Assembly: GCA_900554635.1 (NCBI GenBank)
Contig: USHY01000005.1
Coordinates: forward strand, 1-44,342
DNA from: an uncultured Clostridium sp.
GTDB lineage: Bacteria > Bacillota > Clostridia > TANB77 > CAG-508
Length of the DNA stretch: 44,342 nt
Direction: 5' to 3'
Positions within the stretch are counted from its first letter, which is position 1. Each line of letters begins with the position of its first letter. Positions 34,988 through 42,638 of this stretch are shown one piece after another. A program made the translations under genes and the position numbers. The notes under the pieces are model-generated. The model did not search any database, had not been told where the DNA came from, and saw nothing but the letters and a program-made list of their open reading frames with translations.

Positions 34988-36203
34988 AAGCAAACAAAAC
35001 CACTTTTCCAAAATTAATGCAAGCATATTACCTAAGTTTATTTTTTTAATTGTATTATTTGCAATAAGATTTGTACTGCCTAGAGGTTCTCCGTTTAAGC
35101 TAAAGTGTACTTCGCCGTACTTTGTCTCCTATGCTAATTGGTGCATTTATAGTTTCTGGTAGAGATACTGTGGTTGTGATGTTGCTAGATTGGCCTTTTG
35201 GAATTAAACCTCCTGAATCATTTTCAAAGACTATTTCAACTGAGGTTTGTATTCCTTTTGTTACAGGAATGTTTTTTACAAGTTCACCTTTGCTTCCATA
35301 TTTTACGAATTCAAAATTGCTAAAACCATAATCTAAAAGCTTTTTAGCTTCTGCAAAACGAATACTGCTGGTTTCTCCACGCATTACAACAGCAATAAGG
35401 GAAAGCCCATTTCTTGTGGCTGTTGCGGAAAGGTTAAATAGTGCGGTTGATGTTGAACCAGTTTTTAATCCTGTACAACCCTCATAGTTTCTAAGTAGCT
35501 TATTTGTATTAACTAGCTGGGATTGACCATCTCTTAAACTATCCATCCAAATAGTTGTGAAATTTGTAATACTTGGATGATTTATCATTAATTCTCTGGA
35601 CATGATGGCAATATCGTGGCTGGATGTTACATGCCCATCTTCATCTAATCCATGACAATTTTTAAAGCAGGTATCATTCATTCCAAGCTCTTTAGCACGG
35701 GCATTCATTTTTTCTACAAATAATTCTTGACTCCCTGCGATGTGCTCAGCCATTGCAACACAGCAGTCGTTTGCAGACACAACGCAAATTGCTTTAAGCA
35801 TTTCATTAACAGTTAAAGTTTCAGTAGTATCTAACCAGATTTGTGATCCACCCATTTTGGATGCTTCTTCAGAGCATGAAACTTTATCATCAAGAGAAAG
35901 TGTGCCATTATCAATAGCTTCCATAATGAGCAAAATGGTCATAACTTTTGTTACACTTGCAGGTCGTAATTGTTCATGAATATTGTGTTCATAAAGTATT
36001 GTACCAGTAGATTGCTCCATTAAAATGGCGCTTCCACAGGTTAAATTAAGAAAATTTCCTTCATTGCTTTGAACAGCAGTTGAGGTTGAAACAGCTTCAG
36101 GCATGCTGGCATCAGACCACACATAGATGCTATCAGTTCCAAAAACTGGAACACAAAAAGAACAAATAAAAACAAATATTAATAAATATGTAAATTTTTT
36201 CAT
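34979..36203 (-). CDS. dacA: D-alanyl-D-alanine carboxypeptidase (PBP5-like), joined across one CGG +1 site
   Basis: 407 residues after recoding. ATG 36203 follows GGAGG, then a signal peptide (about residues 1-22, ending PVFG). Serine-type active site: SVTK (about 80), SAND (about 140) and KTG (about 245). Codon 363 is CGG (35117-35115); in zero frame the protein ends RRSTL-stop. Skipping the C gives GDKV-G-EVHFSLNGEPLGSTNLIAN and a hydrophobic C-terminal tail, as in PBP5 proteins, which anchor by an amphipathic helix. It trims peptidoglycan stem peptides. Probably cotranscribed with the vanW-like gene upstream. Confidence 0.88.
35115..35117 (-). other. CGG +1 site in dacA
   Basis: On minus: GTA-C-GGC GAA GTA. 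The restored KVGEVHFSLNGE matches the KxG...L-G pattern of the PBP5 C-terminal domain. Confidence 0.83.
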
Positions 36204-36243
36204 AAACTCCTCCATACCACAATTGTATGAAGGAATAATAATT

Positions 36244-36881
36244 TTATGAAGAAATTTTGTTAATAGAAACATCAATACTATCAGGCGTATTTGAAAAGTA
36301 CATTTTAATGTCGAAGTTATTGTCGTTTCTGAATTTAAAATCACAGGAACCATATGCAACACATGCATCTTTGCCTTCAGGAACATAATAAACAGGCCCA
36401 CTATGTTCATGTCTTTCAACAACAGTTAGCCCGATCACCTTCTAAAACAGCATTGTATAAAGTGGTACTAACTTGGCATTTCCCTCCACCATAGGCTTGA
36501 ATTGTGTTACCATCAGAATCAAAAGTATCTGCTTTTAAATAACCATCTTCTGGTTTAGCTGGGCCTAGAGTATCACAAAAAGAAAAAATTTCTCCGGGCC
36601 TTTACTGTTATGCCATTTAAGGATTCACAAGCAATAGTAATATTAGTTTGCCTATTAGGGTCTTTTTGAGACACCTTAGTAGAAAAAGAACAAAGATTAG
36701 TTTCAGCCAACTCCTGAGGCTTTGGAAACTCATCAGCAGTAATTTTATTTGTGGTATTAGTATCATTTGTTGTATTATTATAACTGGAATTATTATACGA
36801 GTTCTGTAAAGCATAATCCTCATTACGCCCGCATCCAGATAACACCAAAATACTGAAAAACAAAACAATTAAAATTTTCAA
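36244..36881 (-). CDS. VanW-family lipoprotein, joined across two CGG +1 sites
   Basis: 211 residues. I use TTG 36881 just after AGGAGGG; it gives MKILIVLFFSILVLSGC, a clear lipoprotein signal. Then come a Asn/Thr-rich linker and the VanW domain. Two CGG codons break it. At 36596-36594 skipping C gives VKA-G-EIFSFCDTLGPAKPEDG, the core VanW motif; at 36433-36431 skipping C gives LEGD-G-LTVVERHEHSGPVYYVPEG. Between them KCQVSTTLYNAVL is intact. Both skips are needed. VanW proteins are associated with the cell wall; their exact reaction is unknown. Likely operon with dacA. Confidence 0.85.
36431..36433 (-). other. CGG +1 site 2 in the vanW-like gene
   Basis: On minus: GAT-C-GGG CTA ACT. It connects NAVLEGD with GLTVVERHEHSG, which are contiguous in VanW proteins. 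Confidence 0.85.
36594..36596 (-). other. CGG +1 site 1 in the vanW-like gene
   Basis: On minus: GCC-C-GGA GAA ATT. The restored glycine is the G of the conserved V-x-x-GE-x-FSF motif. Confidence 0.87.
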
Positions 36882-37007
36882 AACAAACCCTCCTAAAATA
36901 TACACATATTTTGCCCAAATTGATAGAAACTATTACAATATGGGATGTATAAATTGTAAGTTGATTCAAAAAAATGAAATATAGAAAATAACATAAAAAT
37001 TTTCTAA

Positions 37008-37079
37008 AAAAGTATTGACAAAAAAATATCAAATATTATATACTAACTTTACAAAAAGCAAAAAACAAAAGTACGAAAA
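37008..37079 (+). repeat. Promoter/leader cassette shared with 24818-24888 (copy 2)
   Basis: Near-identical to 24818-24888. Includes TTGACA (37015-37020) and TATACT (37039-37044), 18 bp apart. In copy 1 the pilin gene begins about 20 bases later; here 240 bases separate it from the next gene. Confidence 0.8.
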
Positions 37080-37320
37080 TAAACAAAAAAAGAAGGGGAA
37101 AACAACCAATGAAAAATGCTCAAACCCTTGGGGCCCTATATATATATATATATCGATAATTTTATAAAAAAGAAACTATATATAAAAAGATTAAAAATTA
37201 ATCTATTGTACAAACTATATATGGTAGGATTTCTATGCCCACCAAAAGTGCAGTTGGATTAATTTTAAAATTAAGCAAAATAATAACGTATTGTTATAAT
37301 AAAATGAGGAGGAGCTTTAA
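37080..37320 (+). other. Gap with remnant start, TA tract and weak second promoter
   Basis: No convincing gene. After AAGAAGGGG there is ATG 37109 followed by 16 codons (MKNAQTLGALYIYIYR) and a stop; codons after GGGGCCC are a (TA)n tract at 37137-37153. This looks like the start of a displaced gene or a leader peptide. TGT-TATAAT (37292-37300) is close to the next ribosome site and is of doubtful use. The whole gene-free interval runs from 36882 to 37320. Confidence 0.4.
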
Positions 37321-38126
37321 ATGAGAAATAGAGAAAATGGAATAACATTAATAGCATTAATTATTACAATCATAGTGATGTTAATTTTAGTAGGAGTAGT
37401 AGTAACAGTAGTAATCCAAAGCGATTTACTTCGGAACTGCCAAAACAGCAGGAGACAAATATAAGTTAGCATATGAAGAGGAGAGTAAAATAAGTGGAGT
37501 TACAATAAATGGAAAGCAGTATGGGTCTATAGAAGAATATATGGAAGAGATAAACCCAACAATAGTAGAACCAGAAAATATCGATGATTGGATTTATGTA
37601 GTTGAAGAAGATGGAACAATTACATTAAATGGTTATAAAGGGCAAGATAAAGAAGTGGTAATACCAAATTATATAAATGGTGTACCAGTAAAAAAATTGG
37701 GATATGTAGACCATGGATGTTTCTGGTATCGGGAAAAAGGGCACTTTTTGGGATCAATCTATTTGCACAAATAATAGAATAGAGGGATATTATTATATCC
37801 AAAAAGACATTACAAGTGTTACAATATCAGAAGGAATAGAAATGATAGATGGGTATGTTTTCTGCGCATCTCAGGGCTTAACTAAAATAACAATCCCAAG
37901 TAGCGTAACTTCTATAGGGTATAGTGCATTTTATAATTGTACCAGTCTAACAGAAATAACAATTCCAAGCAGTGTTACAACAATGGGAGGAGTAGTATTT
38001 GGTGGCATTCCATCAATAACAGTCCATGTTCCATGGAAAGAAGGAGAAAAGCCAGAGGGATGGGCTGATGCTTGGAATTATCCAGACTCTCCTGATTACA
38101 CAATCACAGTTGATTATGCAAAATAG
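37321..38126 (+). CDS. Prepilin-like protein with BspA-type leucine-rich repeats, joined across two CGG +1 sites
   Basis: 267 residues after recoding. ATG 37321 follows GAGGAGG. The leader MRNRENG and helix ITLIALIITIIVMLILVGVV match the gene at 24911 almost residue for residue. Codon 38 is CGG (37432-37434): skipping C gives SDLL-GTAKTAGDKYK, exactly the sequence of the paralogue, which has no extra C. The second CGG (37730-37732) interrupts CFWY; skipping gives GKKGTFWDQSICTNN and the LRR_5 repeats (SVTISEGIEMIDGYVF, LTKITIPSSVTSIGYSAFYNC, LTEITIPSSVTTMGGVVF). A surface-exposed repeat protein anchored by a pilin-like helix. Without both skips it is three fragments. Confidence 0.82.
37432..37434 (+). 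other. CGG +1 site 1 in the LRR pilin-like gene
   Basis: CTT-C-GGA ACT GCC AAA ACA GCA GG; the paralogue at 25019-25038 reads CTA GGA ACT GCC AAA ACA GCA GG with no C. A direct internal control for the insertion. Confidence 0.92.
37730..37732 (+). other. CGG +1 site 2 in the LRR pilin-like gene
   Basis: TAT-C-GGG AAA AAG. It is in frame only after site 1 has been skipped, and leads into the intact LRR region. Confidence 0.82.
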
Positions 38127-38175
38127 TTCTATGGGATGGATGTACTAGTTTTTTTAGAATTAAATGAATAGGAAC

Positions 38176-38212
38176 CAAAGCAGATGATTGAGTGTTATCT
38201 GCTTTGTTTTTG
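38176..38212 (+). terminator. Terminator of the LRR pilin-like gene
   Basis: AAAGCAGAT / ATCTGCTTT with flanking C-G pair, then TGTTTTTG. Confidence 0.75.
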
Positions 38213-38315
38213 CTATGTGGTTATGGTTGTAAGGCAAATGTTGGAGGGGAATTTGTATTTGTTGGCAGAATTTGAAATAAAATATAGCAAATTACTACAA
38301 AAATTCAAAATTATG

Positions 38316-38324
38316 TGATATAAT
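38316..38324 (+). promoter_or_regulatory. Extended -10 promoter of the small membrane protein gene
   Basis: TGA-TATAAT (38316-38324), 32 bases before ATG 38357; the -35 is weak. Confidence 0.55.
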
Positions 38325-38356
38325 TTCTTTTGTAATTTTTAAAGGGAGTAATTTTA

Positions 38357-38543
38357 ATGGAATTAAAAGTACTAATTGAAGTTGTAGTTGTTACAGTTGG
38401 AATAACACTGGTGTATGATGCGCGTAGTATTGCGAAGAAGGTGTTTAGTTATAGTGACCAGAATGGTGCTACTTTGGCTTTGAAGGTGGCGGGCTTTTTG
38501 ATGAGTGCTGTTCGGTGGTTTGCTAGTATTACTTAGCAAGTAG
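38357..38543 (+). CDS. Small two-helix membrane protein, probably with a CGG +1 site
   Basis: 61 residues if recoded, 59 if not. TM1 is about residues 5-20 (LIEVVVVTVGITLVYDA), a polar loop SDQNGATLALK follows, then a second helix. Codon 53 is CGG (38513-38515). Zero frame ends AVRWFASIT; the +1 frame ends AVGGLLVLLSK, a more natural second membrane helix, and its stop at 38541 abuts the next ribosome site. I prefer the +1 form but the evidence is weaker than elsewhere because I cannot name the family. AAAGGGAG precedes ATG 38357; the nahK-like gene follows by 13 bases. Confidence 0.55.
38513..38515 (+). other. Probable CGG +1 site in the small membrane protein gene
   Basis: GTT-C-GGT GGT TTG CTA. 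Both frames stay open for only a few codons, so the call rests on the more hydrophobic, GG-containing helix in the +1 frame. Confidence 0.55.
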
Positions 38544-38556
38544 GGAGGAATTTATA

Positions 38557-39651
38557 ATGAAAAAAGAAGAGTTACTTGAAATATCAAGAAAGTTTGATAT
38601 CAATGGGGAACCTGTTAATGCGAAACTTATTGAGAGTGGGCACATTAATAAAACATACCTTATAAACTATGATAATGGAGACAAATATATTTTACAATAT
38701 GTAAACACAAAAGTATTTCCAAATATTAATGAACTAATGAATAATATTGAAGAAGTTACTGAATATATAAAGAGTAACAAAAATAGCAAAACACTTACAT
38801 TTATTAAAACAAAAGGAGAAAATCCAAGTTTTATATATAAAAATAATTGGAGAATGCAAAAATTTATTGACAATACCAAAACATATATTTCAACAGATAG
38901 CTTGGAGATACTTTCCGAAGCTGGAAAAGCTGTTGGAGAATTTCAAAAACAGTTGGATGGATTCGATGCTTCTAAGTTATATGAAATAATACCAAAATTT
39001 CATTACACACCAAACAGAGTAAAACAAATGTACACTGCAATAAATTCAGAAGAAAATAAAGAGAAAAGACAAGAAAGATTTGAAAAAGCAAAACCTTACA
39101 TAGATTTTTTAACAGATGAAAAAAGAACATCTAAAGCAAATGCAATAACAAGCAAACTTGAAAATGGAACAATTCCACTTAGAGTAACACATAATGATAC
39201 AAAACTAAGTAACATATTATTTGATAAAGATACAGATAAATATGTGGCACTAATAGACCTAGACACAATAATGCCAGGCTCAATAGTTTACGACTTTGGT
39301 GAAGGAATACGAACCGGAGTTACAACAGCAGCAGAAGATGAACAAGATTTATCTAAAATTCATGTTGATATGAACAGATTTGAAGCATTCACAAAAGGCT
39401 TTTTGGGAAAAATGAAAAACACAATCACAAAAGAAGAACTTGAATTATTACCAATAGGAAGCTGGATGATGACATATGAAAACACAACCAGATTCTTAGC
39501 AGATTACCTAAATGGTGATATCTATTATGCAGTAAATAAAGACATACCAGACCACAACTTAGTAAGAGTAAAAGCACAAATTGAAATTATTAAGCAAATG
39601 GAAGAACAAGAAAATAATATGAAAGGAATGATTAATCAATATGGATTATAA
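38557..39651 (+). CDS. Phosphotransferase of the APH family, NahK-like sugar kinase
   Basis: 364 residues with a protein-kinase-like fold. HNDTKLSNILFD (about residues 212-223) is the catalytic loop and IDLDTIMPG (about 233-241) the metal-binding segment; the following YDFGEGIRTGVTTAAEDEQDLS is very like N-acetylhexosamine 1-kinase (NahK). So it probably phosphorylates an amino sugar, perhaps from host glycans or peptidoglycan, but choline or other small-molecule kinases share the fold. It overlaps gltX by 11 bases. Confidence 0.75.
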   Translation: MKKEELLEISRKFDINGEPVNAKLIESGHINKTYLINYDNGDKYILQYVNTKVFPNINELMNNIEEVTEYIKSNKNSKTLTFIKTKGENPSFIYKNNWRMQKFIDNTKTYISTDSLEILSEAGKAVGEFQKQLDGFDASKLYEIIPKFHYTPNRVKQMYTAINSEENKEKRQERFEKAKPYIDFLTDEKRTSKANAITSKLENGTIPLRVTHNDTKLSNILFDKDTDKYVALIDLDTIMPGSIVYDFGEGIRTGVTTAAEDEQDLSKIHVDMNRFEAFTKGFLGKMKNTITKEELELLPIGSWMMTYENTTRFLADYLNGDIYYAVNKDIPDHNLVRVKAQIEIIKQMEEQENNMKGMINQYGL

Positions 39652-41284
39652 TGAATTAGCAGACTTAATATTCCCAAATGCAAAGGAAATAGAATATTAT
39701 GAGGAAAAATACCCAGAAAGAAATTTACCAGAAGGAGCAATGGTAACAAGATTTGCACCAAGCCCAACAGGTTTTGTACATATAGGGGGACTATTTGGAG
39801 CAATTATAGATAGAAAACTTGCCCAACAATCAAAAGGAGTATTCATTCTTAGAATAGAAGATACTGACCAAAAAAGAGAAATAGAAAATGGTACAGCCCA
39901 AATTGTAAATAGCTTAAAAGACTTCGAAATAGAGCCAGATGAAGGTATGGTAGGAGAAACAGAAGAAAAGGGCAACTATGGCCCATATAAACAAAGTCAA
40001 AGAAAAGACATTTACCAAGCCTATGCAAAATCATTAATAAAAAGAGGACTAGCATACCCATGCTTTTGTACTCCAGAAGAACTAGAAGAAATAAGAACAA
40101 AACAAGAAGCAGCAAAACTAAGACCGGGATATTATGGTGTATGGGCAAAATACAGAAATTTACCAATAGATGAAGCTGCAGAAAAAATCAGAAATGGTGA
40201 AAAATATATAATACGATTCAAATCACAAGGAAGAGAAGATAGAAAAATAAAACACAAAGATATAATCAAAGGAAACATAGAGTTCCCAGAAAATGACCAA
40301 GACATAGTAATAATAAAAGCTGATGGGCTTCCAACATATCATTTCGCACATGCAGTTGATGATCACCTTATGAGAGTAACAAATGTAATTCGTGGGGATG
40401 AATGGGTATCATCAATCCCACTACATCTTGAATTATTTAGAGCACTAGGCTTTAAACCACCTAAATATGCACACACAGCAACAATAATGAAAGATGAAAA
40501 TGGTAGCAAGAGAAAAATAAGCAAAAGAAAAGACCCTGAAGCAGCAGTAAGTTATTACCATGAAGAAGGAATACCACAAGAAGCGGTAGTAGAATATTTA
40601 CTAAATATAGCAAACTCTAATTTTGAACCATGGAGAAGAGCTAATAAAGATGCAGATATTAGTGCGTTTACACTAGAACTAAACAAAATGAGCGTAAGTG
40701 GAGCAGTTTTTGACATGGTAAAATTACTAGATGTTTCAAAAAATGTAATATCAAAATTCTCAGCAGAAAAAATCTATGCAGAAACTCTAAAATGGGCACA
40801 GAGATATGATAAAGAACTAGAAGAAATGCTTAGTAGAGATAAAGATTATGCAATGAAAATACTAAACATTGAAAGAGGCGGAAACAAGCCAAGAAAAGAC
40901 ATATCAAAATGGTCAGAGATAAAGAATTCTATAATTTACATGTATGATGAAAAATTTGAAAACAATACAGCATATGAATTCCAAAAAATTACAGACAAAG
41001 GAGAAATAAAGGATATACTAGAAAGTTACATAAACAATCACTTTAACATAGATGATGATAAACAAACATGGTTTGACAAAATAAAAGACTTAGCAGAAGA
41101 GAAGGGATATGCAAGAGAAGTAAAAGAATATAAGGCAAATCCAGAAAACTATAAAGGACATGTTGGAGACATAAGCACAGTAATAAGAGTAGCATTAACA
41201 GGCAGACACAACACACCAGACCTTTATGAAATAATGCAAATTTTAGGAAAAGACTCTATTATTAAAAGAATAAATAAAATATAA
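39641..41284 (+). CDS. gltX: Glutamyl-tRNA synthetase
   Basis: 547 residues, class I. APSPTGFVHIGGLFGA (HIGH-type motif, about residues 45-50) and KRKISKRKDPEA (KMSKS-type, about 290) flank the Rossmann core; RIEDTDQKRE and DEWVSSIPLHLEL are family typical. Longer than the usual 480-500 residues, with an extended C-terminal helical anticodon-binding region. It may be non-discriminating and also charge tRNA-Gln; I cannot tell. It starts within the end of the kinase gene. Confidence 0.92.
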   Translation: MDYNELADLIFPNAKEIEYYEEKYPERNLPEGAMVTRFAPSPTGFVHIGGLFGAIIDRKLAQQSKGVFILRIEDTDQKREIENGTAQIVNSLKDFEIEPDEGMVGETEEKGNYGPYKQSQRKDIYQAYAKSLIKRGLAYPCFCTPEELEEIRTKQEAAKLRPGYYGVWAKYRNLPIDEAAEKIRNGEKYIIRFKSQGREDRKIKHKDIIKGNIEFPENDQDIVIIKADGLPTYHFAHAVDDHLMRVTNVIRGDEWVSSIPLHLELFRALGFKPPKYAHTATIMKDENGSKRKISKRKDPEAAVSYYHEEGIPQEAVVEYLLNIANSNFEPWRRANKDADISAFTLELNKMSVSGAVFDMVKLLDVSKNVISKFSAEKIYAETLKWAQRYDKELEEMLSRDKDYAMKILNIERGGNKPRKDISKWSEIKNSIIYMYDEKFENNTAYEFQKITDKGEIKDILESYINNHFNIDDDKQTWFDKIKDLAEEKGYAREVKEYKANPENYKGHVGDISTVIRVALTGRHNTPDLYEIMQILGKDSIIKRINKI

Positions 41285-41297
41285 GGAGGCAAAATAC

Positions 41298-42638
41298 ATG
41301 AAACACTCAAGAGAAAATGCCAAAATAACATCTACTATAGTTACACTTTTACTTATTGTTATTTTAGTTTTATCATTCAATATGTATAGAAAAAATTACT
41401 TCAATGGGTTCGAAAAAGCAATCTCAACAACTAGCGACAGTAAGTTTTCCAGAGATTCAAAAGTGAGATATTCAAAAGCAAACAGTTATAAAATAGAAAA
41501 CTTGGATTTTGGAGATGCAACATTCCACAAAAAAATCGAAGTTGATAAGAACACTCCATACAGGGTAACATGTATGGTAAAAATGGAAAATGTTCACAGT
41601 AAAGAACAAAATGGTGGAGGAGTAACAGTAGGGCTACTAGATACAACAGAATACACAAAACCACTTACAGGAACAAGTGATTGGCAAAAAATAGAATTCT
41701 ATTTTAACTCAAAAAATAGAGACCAAGTAGAAATAAGCTTTAGACTAGGAGGCAACGAAGGAGAAAGCTCAGGTACAGCATGGTTTTCAGACATAGTAGT
41801 AGAAAAAGGAATGAAAAACACAGACTCAAATTGGAACATAGGTTGTTTTATAATAAAAGAATTAGATGTAGAAATAAAAGGCAAAAGGTACAATTTAAAA
41901 ACAAATTCTCAAGATATAGAAAATGTAAAACTAAATCTCGCAAGATACAAAGATGATTGCTACTTGTTTTCAGAAGAAAAGATGAATGTGAATTACGAAA
42001 TAAATGAAATAGAAACACCTGTTACAACTATTTCCTATTCAGATGAACATGGATATTATATATCATACAAAGATGTTCAGGAAATGATCTATGAAAAAAT
42101 ACAACAAAAACAATATGACCATGTATTTGTTGTATGTAGAATGGAAGATGACACAGGAGACACATCAATACCAATTATTGATAACTGGATAGGTCTTGGA
42201 AGTATGGATATATATGGAGTTGGATATTCTCTAGTTAGAATAAACAAAAATGCAAATTCGTTTTCATATAAATATGGAATAACGAACCAATCTCCAGAAG
42301 AAGTGTACTTACACGAATTCTTGCATACTCTTGAGAGAAACAATAAAGAAGCTGGATACACAATTCCAGCACTACACTCTTATGCAGATTATGGATACAC
42401 CGAAAAACATCCAAATGGACTAAACGACTGGTACAAAGACTATATGAGACAAAAAATTTTAGACAATGAAACTGGAAAATATATAGGCCTATATGATTCA
42501 GCATATTACTCACAACCAGCAAACCAAGATAATTTTAAACATCCACTAGACATGGAATTCAACCAAGAACCACAAAACATAATTGAAGAAATATTAACAA
42601 TAATAGATACATTAAAAAAAGGAAGGATTAAAGAATGA
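41298..42638 (+). CDS. Secreted/anchored protein with CBM-like domain and HEFLH metalloprotease motif
   Basis: 446 residues: an N-terminal TM anchor (about residues 9-26), a beta-rich domain (about 45-175) ending TAWFSDIVVEKG, which looks like a carbohydrate-binding or galactose-binding-like module, then a region with VYLHEFLHTLERN (HExxH, His about 339) and a possible third ligand further on. This suggests a zinc peptidase of a family I do not recognise. GGAGG precedes ATG 41298; the end overlaps queA by four bases (ATGA). Substrate unknown; it may act on glycosylated surface proteins. Confidence 0.6.
   Translation: MKHSRENAKITSTIVTLLLIVILVLSFNMYRKNYFNGFEKAISTTSDSKFSRDSKVRYSKANSYKIENLDFGDATFHKKIEVDKNTPYRVTCMVKMENVHSKEQNGGGVTVGLLDTTEYTKPLTGTSDWQKIEFYFNSKNRDQVEISFRLGGNEGESSGTAWFSDIVVEKGMKNTDSNWNIGCFIIKELDVEIKGKRYNLKTNSQDIENVKLNLARYKDDCYLFSEEKMNVNYEINEIETPVTTISYSDEHGYYISYKDVQEMIYEKIQQKQYDHVFVVCRMEDDTGDTSIPIIDNWIGLGSMDIYGVGYSLVRINKNANSFSYKYGITNQSPEEVYLHEFLHTLERNNKEAGYTIPALHSYADYGYTEKHPNGLNDWYKDYMRQKILDNETGKYIGLYDSAYYSQPANQDNFKHPLDMEFNQEPQNIIEEILTIIDTLKKGRIKE

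Noticed and set aside
37137..37153. TA tract as proven phase-variation switch
   Set aside because: It is inside a 16-codon frame with no established product; only length comparison among strains could support it.
2964..38515. Simple CGG reassignment to another amino acid (such as Trp or Gln)
   Set aside because: A triplet reassignment does not restore the reading frame; each site needs one base dropped.
2964..38515. Systematic sequencing or assembly error
   Set aside because: Not fully excluded. It is disfavoured because the errors would have to respect reading frame and the flanks share no longer motif. Kept as the main alternative to test with reads.
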